Shown here in pieces: positions 42,383 to 52,135 of a DNA stretch of 64,000 bases. The stretch is taken from contig NZ_JAUXNK010000031.1 of NCBI RefSeq assembly GCF_030682845.1, forward strand, positions 1-64,000, read 5' to 3'. A program made the translations under genes and the position numbers. The DNA is from Methanolobus sp. (GTDB lineage Archaea; Halobacteriota; Methanosarcinia; Methanosarcinales; Methanosarcinaceae). The notes under the pieces are model-generated. The model had not been told where the DNA came from, ran no database searches, and worked only from the letters and a program-made list of their open reading frames with translations. The first letter of the stretch is position 1. Every line of letters begins with the position of its first letter.

Positions 42383-43696
42383 ATGAAATTTCTGGAGAAT
42401 CTTTTCAGGAAAAAACCAAAAGGTGCCCCTCAGGACACTTTCAGGCTGGAATTTGAAAGACTACCGGAATTGGTCCGGACAGAATCAAAAAAAGAATTGG
42501 ACGATATCGGACCAGTTATCAGGGCGAAGTATACCGAGATAGAGACATCACTGGAAGAGCTCAGGGATATCAAAGAGAGCCTCCTTCGGGCAGAACCGAT
42601 AGAAAATGCAAACAAGAGAATGGAAAAACTTGGGGATTCTAATCGGGACAATGTAGCCCATAACCTTGACCTGATCATTGAAAAGATAGTTCCTCCCAAG
42701 AGCAATGACCCCAGGGATGCCATCGACCTTTACACGGATTCAAGGTCGGTCATGAAAACAGTCGTTGATAATACCCGCAGGAGCCAGATGTATATCAAAG
42801 CCCTTTATCCCCAGGAATTCGTGAGGATAAAACATGGCCTTACAGAACTTGAAAGCCGGTTTGGTGAGCTTCATACAATCTTAAAGGCTGAGAAGGAAAA
42901 AATGGATGCCTTAGAGAGGCTTCCCGGTGAGATAGATAACATTAGCCAGACAGAAAGGGATATGCTACAAACCCGGGAGAATATCCGCAGCCTTGAGTCA
43001 AAGCATGAAACTGCAAGTGAAAAGCTCTCTGCCTCTGTTGCGGCACTGGATGCACTTGAAAGAAGCAGTGAGTTTGAGAGGGCAAAAATACTCGAGGAAG
43101 AGATCCATGCTCTCAAAGTGAAGATATCAGCCATCGATTCAGATCTAGAACGGCTGTTCACTCCCCTGTCAAAAGCAATCTCCAGGATGGAGAAGCAGGA
43201 TAAGAACGAGATTCATGTCCTGTCAGCAGAGAACCGTACAGTCCTTGCAGCCATAAAGGATAAACCAGGTTCGCTCACAAAAAGTGAGCTTGACCCTTTC
43301 CTTGATGAACTGGCAGCACGGGTGAAGAACAAAGATCTGGGACTGAAAGAACAGATGTATGATAAGATACTCGGACAGGTCAGCAAGCTAAAAGACCCGG
43401 CAACGATATCATATCTTCGTGACATAAAAGAAGGATACTCTTCCAGAATGAAAGAACTGAGAGCTGAGCTGGGGCAAATACAGGTTTACCATGACAGGGA
43501 ACGTATGGAGAATGACAGGATAAGGTACATGAACATGATGAGTTCAATAGAAGAGGAGCTGGCTAAGGAGAAAATGCACCTGGAAAGCCTGGCAGAGCAG
43601 CAGGAGAGGTCAAAAGCGGAATTACGCCAAAGACTCATACATGTTTTTGGGGATAATATAGAGGTTATCTACCATGATCAACATACACATACGTAA
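42383..43696 (+). CDS. Unrecognised coiled-coil protein
   Basis: I do not recognise this 437-residue protein. A basic N-terminal patch (FLENLFRKKPKGA) precedes a mostly helical body, with strong heptad-like coiled coils at about 150-270 (ESRFGELHTILKAEKEKMDALERL, then SLESKHETASEKLSASVAALDAL) and 350-420 (RDIKEGYSSRMKELRAELGQIQ). No membrane helix, ATPase or nuclease motif is visible. It follows modC by 96 bases and precedes ppsA by 13 bases on the same strand. Co-transcription with ppsA is possible but explains nothing about its role. Confidence 0.65.
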   Translation: MKFLENLFRKKPKGAPQDTFRLEFERLPELVRTESKKELDDIGPVIRAKYTEIETSLEELRDIKESLLRAEPIENANKRMEKLGDSNRDNVAHNLDLIIEKIVPPKSNDPRDAIDLYTDSRSVMKTVVDNTRRSQMYIKALYPQEFVRIKHGLTELESRFGELHTILKAEKEKMDALERLPGEIDNISQTERDMLQTRENIRSLESKHETASEKLSASVAALDALERSSEFERAKILEEEIHALKVKISAIDSDLERLFTPLSKAISRMEKQDKNEIHVLSAENRTVLAAIKDKPGSLTKSELDPFLDELAARVKNKDLGLKEQMYDKILGQVSKLKDPATISYLRDIKEGYSSRMKELRAELGQIQVYHDRERMENDRIRYMNMMSSIEEELAKEKMHLESLAEQQERSKAELRQRLIHVFGDNIEVIYHDQHTHT

Positions 43697-43709
43697 GAGG
43701 GGTTAGGCA

Positions 43710-46124
43710 ATGGAAAATAACAGATATATCCGATGGTTTGAAGAGGTAACTATAGAAGATGTTCCTTCAGTCGGAGGCAAGAATGCCTCTATAGGGGAAA
43801 TGTACAGGGAACTGACAGGTAAAGGCATTAAAGTACCTAACGGCTTTGCGATTACGGCGGACGCCTACTGGCATGTTCTCGAATCTGCGGACGCTCTTGA
43901 GGAGCTAAAGCAGACCCTTGAAGGGCTGGACACCGAAGATGTACGCGACCTTGCAATAAGAGGGAAAAAGGCAAGGAATATTATCCTCAATGCGGATATG
44001 CCTGATGATCTGTGGAGTGAGATAAAAGAGGCATATGATGAACTGAGTGAACAGTACGGTCCTGATGCCGATGTAGCAGTGCGTAGCTCGGCAACCGCGG
44101 AGGACCTTCCCAATGCTTCATTTGCGGGCCAGCAGGAAACATATCTGAACATACATGGGTACCATTCCCTGAAAGATGCATGTATCAGGTGTTTTGCCTC
44201 GCTTTTCACTGACAGGGCCATTTCCTATCGTGTCAATAATAATTTTGACCATTTCAAGGTTGGGCTGTCCATCGGAGTGATGAAGATGGTGCGCTCGGAC
44301 CTTGCCTCCAGCGGAGTTATGTTCACCATCGATACTGATAGCGGATTTGAGGAAGTCGTGTTCATAACTGCTGCCTATGGGCTTGGGGAGAATATTGTGC
44401 AGGGACTTGTCAACCCTGACGAGTTCTATGTGTTCAAGCCCACACTGAAAAAAGGCTATAAGTCAATTATCGACAAGAAACTGGGCGAAAAAGAGATCAA
44501 GATGATATACGGGCGTGGTGATTCCCGTATACTCACCCGCAATGTGGAAGTTCCGGAAGCGGACCGGAAAAGTTTCTGCATCAACGATGAGGAGATACTC
44601 CTTCTAGCTCAGTACGCAGTAACCATTGAGGATCATTATTCCAGGAAGAACGGGAAGAAGGTCCCGATGGACATTGAATGGGCGAAGGATGGCGAAACCG
44701 GAGAGCTGTTCATTGTACAGGCAAGGCCTGAGACCGTGCAGTCCCAGAAAAAGAAGGACATCCTTGAAACCTACTATCTTGATCAGAAGTCTTCAGTTAT
44801 TGTTACAGGCAGAAGCATCGGCCGCAAGATAGCAGCAGGCAGAGTGCATGTGATCCCTGATGTTTCAAGGCTCCCTTCATTTAAACCCGGAGAGGTGCTT
44901 GTGGCAGATACCACAACACCCGACTGGGAGCCGATAATGAAGAAAGCTGCCGCAATCATTACAAATAAGGGCGGAAGGACCTGCCATGCAGCTATTGTCA
45001 GCCGTGAACTGGGCATACCGGCTGTGGTGGGTGCCGCAGGTGCAACTGAAAAGTTAAAGACAGGCATGGAAGTCACTGCAAGTTGCGCTGAAGGTGATGT
45101 CGGGAGAGTCTATGAGGGCATGCTCGATTTCCATACTGAGAGCCTTGACCTGAAGGATCTGGAGAACACAAGGACAGAGGTAATGATGAACCTCGGAAAC
45201 CCTGAAGAAGCTTTTTCCCTGTCCATGATTCCCAATAGCGGTATTGGTCTTGCAAGGCTTGAGTTCATTATCTCAAGTTACATACAGGTGCACCCTATGG
45301 CGCTGGTGCATCCGGAAAGAGTTGCTGATGCAAACGATGCTGAGGAAATAGAGAGACTCACAAAAGGTTACAGCAGCAAAGAGGACTATTTTGTCGAAAA
45401 GCTCTCCTTTGGGGTCGGCACCATTGCAGCTGCATTCTATCCCAAGCCTGTGGTCGTGCGTATGAGCGATTTCAAATCAAACGAGTACGCGAGCCTGCTG
45501 GGAGGCAGGTACTTTGAGATAGAGGAAAGCAATCCAATGCTGGGATTCCGTGGTGCTTCACGCTATTACGATGAGCGCTACAGGGAAGGCTTCGCACTTG
45601 AGTGCAGGGCGATGAAAAGAGTTCGGGAAGAACTGGGGCTTACAAATCTGATCCTTATGATACCTTTCTGCAGACGTGTTGACGAGGCGGGGAAAGTGCT
45701 TGCAGAAATGAAAAAACACGGGCTTGAAAGAGGAAAGAATGGCCTGCAGGTGTACGTGATGTGCGAGATACCTAGCAACGTGCTCCTGATAGATGAGTTC
45801 AGCAAATACTTTGATGGTTTTTCGATAGGTTCCAATGACCTCACCCAGCTAACCCTTGGAGTGGACAGGGATTCAGAGATACTTGCAGAATCCTTTGATG
45901 AAAGGGATGAGGCGGTCAAGAGAATAGTGTCCATGGCCATACAGGGAGCAAAGCGCAACGGCAAGCATAGCGGGCTATGCGGGCAGGCACCCAGCGATTT
46001 CCCGGAATTTGCGGAATTCCTTGTAAGAGAGGGCATTGATTCGATTTCCCTTAATCCCGATTCCGTGATGCAGATAGTGCCCAGGATACTTCAGACAGAA
46101 AAAGATATGGAAAAGCAGGGATGA
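43710..46124 (+). CDS. ppsA: Phosphoenolpyruvate synthase (pyruvate, water dikinase)
   Basis: PpsA makes PEP from pyruvate and ATP for gluconeogenesis. The order of domains is normal: ATP-grasp-like N-terminal part (VPSVGGKNASIGEMY, AVRSSATAEDLPNASFAGQQETYLN, and GVMFTIDTDSGFEEVV), the swivelling phosphohistidine domain (NKGGRTCHAAIVSRELGIPAVVG, near residue 420), and the C-terminal PEP barrel (GFRGASRYY, MIPFCRR, GSNDLTQLTLGVDRDS, HSGLCGQAPSD with the catalytic cysteine). At 804 residues it is complete. It feeds carbon from acetyl-CoA-derived pyruvate into biosynthesis. Confidence 0.95.
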   Translation: MENNRYIRWFEEVTIEDVPSVGGKNASIGEMYRELTGKGIKVPNGFAITADAYWHVLESADALEELKQTLEGLDTEDVRDLAIRGKKARNIILNADMPDDLWSEIKEAYDELSEQYGPDADVAVRSSATAEDLPNASFAGQQETYLNIHGYHSLKDACIRCFASLFTDRAISYRVNNNFDHFKVGLSIGVMKMVRSDLASSGVMFTIDTDSGFEEVVFITAAYGLGENIVQGLVNPDEFYVFKPTLKKGYKSIIDKKLGEKEIKMIYGRGDSRILTRNVEVPEADRKSFCINDEEILLLAQYAVTIEDHYSRKNGKKVPMDIEWAKDGETGELFIVQARPETVQSQKKKDILETYYLDQKSSVIVTGRSIGRKIAAGRVHVIPDVSRLPSFKPGEVLVADTTTPDWEPIMKKAAAIITNKGGRTCHAAIVSRELGIPAVVGAAGATEKLKTGMEVTASCAEGDVGRVYEGMLDFHTESLDLKDLENTRTEVMMNLGNPEEAFSLSMIPNSGIGLARLEFIISSYIQVHPMALVHPERVADANDAEEIERLTKGYSSKEDYFVEKLSFGVGTIAAAFYPKPVVVRMSDFKSNEYASLLGGRYFEIEESNPMLGFRGASRYYDERYREGFALECRAMKRVREELGLTNLILMIPFCRRVDEAGKVLAEMKKHGLERGKNGLQVYVMCEIPSNVLLIDEFSKYFDGFSIGSNDLTQLTLGVDRDSEILAESFDERDEAVKRIVSMAIQGAKRNGKHSGLCGQAPSDFPEFAEFLVREGIDSISLNPDSVMQIVPRILQTEKDMEKQG

Positions 46125-46383
46125 ACTAAGCTCTGCTCTTTGTATTGATAGATTCGCTACATATTGTTTATATGTCCCATGATTCAAAACACTTATATGC
46201 GCTCAAATAATAAGTGAATAATAGAATCGTCTCTGAATGTATACTGGCGATCAGCAGTGGGAGATAGACTGCGGGTGAATGGAGCTGAAGCTATATACAT
46301 GAGCAGGAAGTTCCTTGAAGAACGCAGTTCATTTTCCCGATTTATGGAAACATTGGAGCATTGAACATCAGAAGAGGGAGAAG

Positions 46384-46992
46384 ATGGGGAAGAAACAATA
46401 TACATTACCAGACCTGCCCTATGGTTACGCAGACCTGGAGCCATTCATGTCCGAAGAACAGCTAAGGACACATCACGATAAGCATCACAGCACTTATGTC
46501 AAAAATGCTAACTCGATCATTGAGAATGTGGAGAAAGCAATTAAAGATGGTACTGATTACAACGTCAAGACCACAGCGAAATCACTGGCCTTCAACCTTG
46601 GAGGACATGTCCTGCACAGCTATTTCTGGCCGAGCATGGGGCCCTCGGATAAAGTTAGCAAGGAGCCTGTGGGTGAGATTGCCGACCAGATAAAAAGTGA
46701 TTTTGGAAGTTATGACCGTTTCAAGAAGGACTTCACACAGGCAGCATCAACCGTGGAAGGTTCTGGCTGGGCAGTACTGACATACTGCAATGACATTGAA
46801 AAGCTTGCAATAATGCAGGTAGAGAAGCACAATGACGTTGTTTTTCCGGAGTATCCCATTCTTATGCCGCTGGATGCATGGGAGCATGCATTCTATATAG
46901 ACTACAGGAACGAGAAGGCGAAATTCTTCGATGCGTTCTGGAATATCGTAAACTGGGAAGAAATTGATAATAGATTCAAGGCATTAAAATAA
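46384..46992 (+). CDS. sod: Iron/manganese superoxide dismutase
   Basis: The enzyme detoxifies superoxide in the cytoplasm. Metal ligands expected in the family are visible: the first histidine in LRTHHDKHHSTYV, the second in GGHVLHSYFWPSMGP, and the Asp/His pair in PLDAWEHAFYIDYRNEK. The metal cannot be told apart with certainty by reading. The track starts at 46315, but the ATG at 46384 after AGAGGGAGAAG starts the family sequence (MGKKQYTLPDLPYGY). MsrB and two AhpD-like proteins in this window point to the same oxidative-stress defence in an anaerobe. Confidence 0.92.
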   Translation: MGKKQYTLPDLPYGYADLEPFMSEEQLRTHHDKHHSTYVKNANSIIENVEKAIKDGTDYNVKTTAKSLAFNLGGHVLHSYFWPSMGPSDKVSKEPVGEIADQIKSDFGSYDRFKKDFTQAASTVEGSGWAVLTYCNDIEKLAIMQVEKHNDVVFPEYPILMPLDAWEHAFYIDYRNEKAKFFDAFWNIVNWEEIDNRFKALK

Positions 46993-47037
46993 TGCCTTCC
47001 TCTTTTTTAGATAGAAACTGGACTTGGATCACGTTTT

Positions 47038-47319
47038 TTATCTTTGCCTGGTGGGGATTGCAAAGGTGAAAGTGCTTCCTTTTCCTGGGACGCTTTTGAC
47101 ACATACCCTTCCATCATGTATTTCTACGAATTTCTTTACCAGTACCAGGCCAAGGCCGGTTCCCTCATATTCCCGGTTTGTATCAGGATCCAGTTGTTTA
47201 AACGGTTTGAATAGTTCCTTTTGCTGCAGGTCGGATATCCCGATACCATTATCCTTCACGCTGACAGATATCTCATTTGCATTGCAATTCAAGATTACTT
47301 CGACACTGCCGTATCCATC
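47038..47319 (-). pseudogene. C-terminal fragment of a sensor histidine kinase
   Basis: The minus strand encodes the end of a HATPase_c domain: the N-box-following strand GSVEVILNCNANEISVSV, the G1 box DNGIGIS, F-box LFKPFKQLD, and G2 box YEGTGLGLVLVKKFVEIHDG, ending FAIPTRQR. The H-box, dimerisation and sensor regions are absent. A stop codon (TAA at 47320-47322) lies just upstream, and no start codon with a ribosome binding site is present. It is a remnant of a once longer kinase. The window shows no matching response regulator. Confidence 0.75.
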
Positions 47320-47447
47320 TTACCGGTTTCCTTGTATTGTATTAAAGGGATACTCATTGGACCTTGAAATAATATGTAAACAAAGAATGAGGCATTAGAA
47401 AGGATTTACAAATAAGAACGTGAAGATCACTGTTAAAAAATAGAAAG

Positions 47448-47522
47448 CGATCCCGAAGGGATTCGAACCCTCGACCCTCGGGTTAGAAGCCCGATGCTAT
47501 ATCCTGGCTAAGCCACGGGACC
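47448..47522 (-). tRNA. tRNA-Arg (anticodon UCU)
   Basis: On the minus strand the 7-bp acceptor GGTCCCG pairs with CGGGATC (one G-U pair). The D-loop lies in GGCTTAGCCAGGATATAGC, the anticodon stem-loop is TCGGG-CTTCTAA-CCCGA with anticodon TCT, and the T-arm is GAGGGTTCGAATCCCTT. No intron is present and no CCA is encoded. It reads AGA arginine codons. Confidence 0.95.
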
Positions 47523-47681
47523 ACTTTAGATGCTCAGAGGTACGAAATAGGCGTTTATGCATAAAAGTCTTTTGTATAAAACAGGAAAGTGCATAAATAT
47601 CTGAACAGGTAATTCGATGCGCGAATAGAAATATATAATAGTTTAGCATCAAATCTACCATTAATTTAATGAGGCTTTATA

Positions 47682-48560
47682 ATGAGCGAACTACTGATCT
47701 ATTGTAATGGCGAGTATGTCCCAAAATCGAAGGCTACGACATCGGTTTATGACCATGGCTTCCTTTATGGGGACGGCGTCTTTGAAGGTATAAGAGCATA
47801 CAACGGACGTGTTTTTAAGTTACGCGAGCATGTCGACAGGCTCTATGACTCTGCAACGGCCATAGCCCTGAAGATCCCCATGACCAAGGAAGAAATGGAG
47901 GAAGCAATCCTTGAAACTCTCAGGAAGAACAATCTCAGGGATGCTTATATCAGACCTATCGTTTCAAGAGGTAACGGCGACCTTGGACTTGATCCCAGGA
48001 AATGTCCAAAGCCCAATGTATTCATCATCAGCCAGGAATGGGGTGCAATGTATGGTGATCTCTATGAGACCGGACTTACAGGAGTCACTGTCGCGGTCAG
48101 AAGGAACGCTGCAGATGCGCTTTCACCAAACATCAAATCACTCAACTACCTCAACAACATCCTTGCCAAGATAGAAGCCAACGAAAAAGGCGGCGATGAG
48201 GCGATCTTCTTTGACAGCAACGGCTATCTTTCAGAAGGTTCGGGTGACAATATATTCATCATAAAGAACGGAAAGGTCTATACCCCTCCGACAGTCAATA
48301 ACCTGAGAGGCATTACTAGAGCGACTGCCATCGAGCTGCTTGAAGAGATGGGCACTATGGTCCATGTTGAGAATCTGGGCATGTTCGACCTCTATACGGC
48401 TGATGAGATATTCGTCACCGGCACAGCTGCAGAAGCCGCTCCTCTTGTCAAGGTCGACGGGCGCGCGATAGGCGACGGAAAACCAGGACCCATCACAAAG
48501 AAAATGGTAGAGGCCTTCAAGCACATCACCCAGAATACAGGCACTCCAATATTCAAATGA
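47682..48560 (+). CDS. ilvE: Branched-chain amino acid aminotransferase
   Basis: This fold-type IV PLP enzyme carries out the last transamination to leucine, isoleucine and valine. Family motifs are visible: [23 protein letters not shown] near residues 23-43, the catalytic lysine segment [19 protein letters not shown] near 150, [23 protein letters not shown] near 176, and [12 protein letters not shown] near 245. The 292-residue length is normal. A terminator hairpin follows 8 bases after the stop. Confidence 0.94.
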   Translation: MSELLIYCNGEYVPKSKATTSVYDHGFLYGDGVFEGIRAYNGRVFKLREHVDRLYDSATAIALKIPMTKEEMEEAILETLRKNNLRDAYIRPIVSRGNGDLGLDPRKCPKPNVFIISQEWGAMYGDLYETGLTGVTVAVRRNAADALSPNIKSLNYLNNILAKIEANEKGGDEAIFFDSNGYLSEGSGDNIFIIKNGKVYTPPTVNNLRGITRATAIELLEEMGTMVHVENLGMFDLYTADEIFVTGTAAEAAPLVKVDGRAIGDGKPGPITKKMVEAFKHITQNTGTPIFK

Positions 48561-48568
48561 GCCGCTCT

Positions 48569-48598
48569 GGAAGGATTATCCCTTCCATGTACTTTTTT
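48569..48598 (+). terminator. Terminator of ilvE
   Basis: GGAAGG-ATTATC-CCTTCC is a perfect 6-bp stem followed by ATGTAC and a T6 run. Confidence 0.65.
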
Positions 48599-48747
48599 AG
48601 AACTATGTCAGGCATCACCTGATTATATACTATAAGAATTATATACAAATACGAGAATAATATCCTGCTGATAACACACTGGTTTTGTCAGCAAGATAGC
48701 CCGTTAATGTGTATTATGTATTATAGAACCTGACAGAGGGATAACAA

Positions 48748-48996
48748 ATGGAAATAACAGGAGAGAAAGGCAAAGTAGTAATGGAGAACCTGAAATATCT
48801 GAACGATTCGGTAATGGCCATATTACTGCTTATGCCTGTGACCCTTTTGATAGTCTTTGAAGCTCTTGATGACAATCCTACCTTGAAACTGCTCTCCATT
48901 CCCACGTGGGCTGTGTACCTTTTGGGGCTCTGGTATGTTACTTCAAGGATATTCAGACTTAACAAAACGCTTATAGCATATCTTGAAGAAAAGTAA
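48748..48996 (+). CDS. Small two-helix membrane protein of unknown function
   Basis: I do not recognise this 82-residue protein. It has two hydrophobic helices (SVMAILLLMPVTLLIVFEAL and WAVYLLGLWYVTSRIF) and a short charged C-terminus. It starts 6 bases after a purine-rich site (GAGGGATAAC). Its stop is only 6 bases before the moeA start, so the two are likely co-transcribed. A link to molybdenum metabolism is only positional. Confidence 0.6.
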   Translation: MEITGEKGKVVMENLKYLNDSVMAILLLMPVTLLIVFEALDDNPTLKLLSIPTWAVYLLGLWYVTSRIFRLNKTLIAYLEEK

Positions 48997-49002
48997 GAGC
49001 AC

Positions 49003-50919
49003 ATGGAACGTAAGGAATTCAGAGAGCTAACCCCTGTGGAAGATGCAAGAAAACTGGTAAGCCGCATAAAAGTACTTCCTGGAATCGAATATATAAATGT
49101 CGGCAATGCTGTCGGGCGCATTCTGGCTGAAGATGTGCTCTCAGGTGTTGATGTGCCTGCATTTAACCGCTCTGTGAAGGATGGTTACGCCCTGCGCGCC
49201 AAGGACACTTACAAAGCAACAGAGCCGGAACCTGTCGCCCTCAGACTGACAGCATCCATACCTGCAGGCTGTGCTGACAGGTTCTTTGTTAATGACGGGG
49301 AAACCATAGAAATCTCAACGGGTGCGCCCATCCCGGAAGGTGCTGATGCGGTCATAATGGTGGAGCAGACGAAACAGACAGAAGATACTGTACTAATCTA
49401 TCAGCCGGTGCACATCGCAGAGAACATCATGCGCGCGGGTTCGGATATAATGAAAGGAGAGCGTGTGCTCAGGAAGAATACCCGCATCGGTTCAAGGGAG
49501 ATAGGAGTGCTGGCATCCATCGGCAAAATGGAAGTTCCTGTAAAGAAGCTTATCGTGGGCATTATTTCAACTGGTGACGAGCTTATCGAACCGGGAGAGG
49601 AGCTAAAGCCAGGAAAGATATTTGATGCAAATTCCTATGCCATAGCCGCAAATGTAGAAGAATGCGGCGCAATACCCAGAATGTACGGCATTGTCCCGGA
49701 TGAAGGTAAATTGATGGAAGAAGCACTTGACAGGGCGATAAATGAATGCAACATTGTCCTGACCTCTGGCAGTACTTCAGCCGGAATCGGCGATATCATG
49801 TATAGGATCATAGAGGATAAGGGAGAAACACTTACTCATGGCATTGCCATCAAACCCGGGAAGCCGGTCGTCATCGGGATGATCAATGGGGTTCCCACAA
49901 TCGGGCTGCCCGGGAATCCGACCTCGGCACTCAGCATATTCAACGAGTTCGTGGCACCGATCATATATAATTCGCTTGGTGTCGCGCCGTCGTTTAAGAC
50001 AAAGGTAGCGGCGGTAATGGGAACAGGCATCCGCTCAGGAGGGCGCGAGGAGTTGTTCCCTGTGGGAGTGGTACGTGGCAGGGCATATCCTGCGGATAAG
50101 ACCTCAGGTGCCATTACAACCCTTGCAGATGCTGACGGCATTATCGAGATAAAGGCGCAGACAGAGTACATAGAGGCAGGCAGTCCGGTAGAGGTCACAA
50201 TGTTCGGTAATGCCAGAAGCCCGGACCTTATGTTTGTTGGCGGGCAGTGCCCTGGTGTGGATCTGCTTGAGGACATGACCGGAAAAATGATCAGGACGCT
50301 AAACATGGGATCCAGCGCAGGGTTCACCGCAATTGCAGGGGGCACCACTGATATTGCAGGCGTCAACATGCCTGGTGCAGAAGGAGAGTATAACCTTCCG
50401 GTCATTATGAAAATGGGCCTTACCCGCGTTGTGCTTGTCAAAGGATACAGGCGCGAACTCGGACTTATCTTCCGCCCCGGGAAGGGGGTGGCAGAACTTG
50501 GGGATTTGCCCGGCCTGCGCCTGATCAACAGGAACCGGGGCTCAGGGACAAGGGCTATACTGGACATGGAGATAGGAAGGCTGGCGGCACAGAAGGGCAT
50601 TTCCAGGGCGGAACTTACAAAAACCATTGAAGGCTACAACTCCGGATCAAAGACACATCGTTCTGTATGCGATGCGATAAAGGACGAAAGAGCAGATGTG
50701 GGGTTTGGCCTGAAGGCTGCGGCTGAGGAAGCAGGGCTTGCATTCATTCCTGTGACGGAAGATGAGTTCGATTTTGTGATACGCAAAGATGTAATGGATA
50801 CCCCGGAGATCAAATCGTTCCTTTCAGTATTGAGCTCGCATGAATTCTCAGAGAGACTTCCTGCAGGATTACGTACCTATGAGAGAACCGGTGAGACCAT
50901 ATCGCTGCCTGAAATGTAA
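49003..50919 (+). CDS. moeA: Molybdopterin molybdenumtransferase MoeA fused to a periplasmic-binding-protein-like domain
   Basis: MoeA inserts molybdenum or tungsten into the adenylylated pterin. The MoeA part (residues about 1-400) shows VPAFNRSVKDGYALRAKDT, STGAPIPEGADAVIMVEQT, ISTGDELIEPGEELKPG, VLTSGSTSAGIGDIMYRIIE and GLPGNPTSALSIFNEFV. Residues about 410-638 resemble a PBP-like or LysR-substrate domain: FVGGQCPGVDLLEDMTGKM, INRNRGSGTRAILDMEI, GYNSGSKTHRSVCDAIKDERADVGFGLKAAA. This fusion is known in archaea, where the second domain may sense the oxyanion (inference). The product presumably serves formylmethanofuran dehydrogenase. Confidence 0.9.
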   Translation: MERKEFRELTPVEDARKLVSRIKVLPGIEYINVGNAVGRILAEDVLSGVDVPAFNRSVKDGYALRAKDTYKATEPEPVALRLTASIPAGCADRFFVNDGETIEISTGAPIPEGADAVIMVEQTKQTEDTVLIYQPVHIAENIMRAGSDIMKGERVLRKNTRIGSREIGVLASIGKMEVPVKKLIVGIISTGDELIEPGEELKPGKIFDANSYAIAANVEECGAIPRMYGIVPDEGKLMEEALDRAINECNIVLTSGSTSAGIGDIMYRIIEDKGETLTHGIAIKPGKPVVIGMINGVPTIGLPGNPTSALSIFNEFVAPIIYNSLGVAPSFKTKVAAVMGTGIRSGGREELFPVGVVRGRAYPADKTSGAITTLADADGIIEIKAQTEYIEAGSPVEVTMFGNARSPDLMFVGGQCPGVDLLEDMTGKMIRTLNMGSSAGFTAIAGGTTDIAGVNMPGAEGEYNLPVIMKMGLTRVVLVKGYRRELGLIFRPGKGVAELGDLPGLRLINRNRGSGTRAILDMEIGRLAAQKGISRAELTKTIEGYNSGSKTHRSVCDAIKDERADVGFGLKAAAEEAGLAFIPVTEDEFDFVIRKDVMDTPEIKSFLSVLSSHEFSERLPAGLRTYERTGETISLPEM

Positions 50920-50987
50920 CGATTGTATGGGAGAATTGGGATTTATCGGGAAATCTTTTTTAGTTTAGCACGGTATTGTAGGTGCAA

Positions 50988-52079
50988 ATGAGCATAAACG
51001 AAGAAATAACATCAGTAGAAGAAGAAATCAGGAAAACGCCATACAATAAGGCTACTTCCTTCCATATCGGTAGGCTTAAGGCCAAACTTGCCCGTCTGCG
51101 CGACGAGGTAATCAAAAGGGCATCCAGCAAATCAGGAGGAGAAGGATACTCCGTCAGAAAGTCAGGCGACGCCACCGTTACCCTTGTAGGTTTCCCTTCA
51201 GTTGGTAAATCCACGCTGCTGAACAAGCTCACCGGCGCCAATTCAATGGTGGGCGCCTATGACTTCACTACACTTGACGTCATCCCCGGTGTGCTTGAAT
51301 ACAAGAACGCGACGATCCAGATACTGGACGTGCCGGGGCTTGTAAAAGGTGCCGCAAGCGGGCGCGGGCGCGGCAAGGAAGTTATTGCGGTGGTAAGGAA
51401 CTGCGACCTTGTGGTGTTCCTGATGGATGTGTATCATCCTCAGCACTACCAGGTGCTCACCCAGGAGCTTTACGATGCCGGCATACGCCTCAACCAGAAG
51501 CATCCGGACGTAGTTATCAAAAGACAGGACCGTGGAGGTGTGACCATCAGCAGCACCGTTGACCTGGAAATGCCTGATGAGCTCATCAAAACCATCCTTG
51601 GAGAATATAAGATCCATAACGCCCATGTGCTGGTGAGAGAAAGTATCAACGTAGACCAGCTCATTGACGTGATCATGGAAAACAGGGTGTATGTACCAGC
51701 TGTCGCCGTGATAAATAAAGTGGATATGGCAGATGAATACGTACTGAACAAATGCAAGAAGGAATTCCCTGATGCAACCTACATATCTGCAGATAAGGAA
51801 AAGAACCTGCAGGAAGTAAGGGATGTCATCTACGATGCCCTGGACTTCATACGAATATACCTGAAACCCCAGGGAGAGCCCGCAGACCTCGAGGAGCCTC
51901 TAATAGTCCGCAGCGGTACGACCATCGGGGATATCTGTGACCGATTGCACCGTGATTTCAGGAGAAAGTTCAGGTATGCCCTTATATGGGGCACTTCCGC
52001 AAAACATCCAGGCCAGAGAGCAGGCCTTGACCACGTCCTGCACGACAAGGATCTTCTTACCCTGATAATAGCAAAGTGA
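50988..52079 (+). CDS. DRG-family GTP-binding protein with TGS domain
   Basis: Ribosome-associated DRG/Obg-type GTPases act in translation; the exact archaeal role is open. G1 GFPSVGKST is near residue 67, G3 DVPGLVKGAASGRGRG near 110, and G4 NKVDMAD near 240. The N-terminal helix-turn-helix-like segment (IGRLKAKLARLRDEVIKRA) and C-terminal TGS domain (IVRSGTTIGDICDRLHRDF, GTSAKHPGQRAGLDHVLHDKDLLTLI) complete the usual 363-residue protein. ATG 50988 follows GTAGGTG and is preferred to the upstream GTG. Confidence 0.93.
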   Translation: MSINEEITSVEEEIRKTPYNKATSFHIGRLKAKLARLRDEVIKRASSKSGGEGYSVRKSGDATVTLVGFPSVGKSTLLNKLTGANSMVGAYDFTTLDVIPGVLEYKNATIQILDVPGLVKGAASGRGRGKEVIAVVRNCDLVVFLMDVYHPQHYQVLTQELYDAGIRLNQKHPDVVIKRQDRGGVTISSTVDLEMPDELIKTILGEYKIHNAHVLVRESINVDQLIDVIMENRVYVPAVAVINKVDMADEYVLNKCKKEFPDATYISADKEKNLQEVRDVIYDALDFIRIYLKPQGEPADLEEPLIVRSGTTIGDICDRLHRDFRRKFRYALIWGTSAKHPGQRAGLDHVLHDKDLLTLIIAK

Positions 52080-52135
52080 GCATAGTTTTGCATAACAAAT
52101 AAGTACCATTATGCATTTATTGTGCTGATCAACGT

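Noticed and set aside
46193-46444. 83-residue minus-strand ORF before sod, and a plus-strand reading MSRKFLEERSSFSRFMETLEH ending at 46364
   Set aside because: The minus ORF overlaps the true sod start. The plus reading is short, lacks a good start and may be coincidental; too little to call.
49836-50627. 263-residue ORF opposite moeA
   Set aside because: It is a shadow of the moeA frame; proline- and serine-rich because of the opposite codon use.
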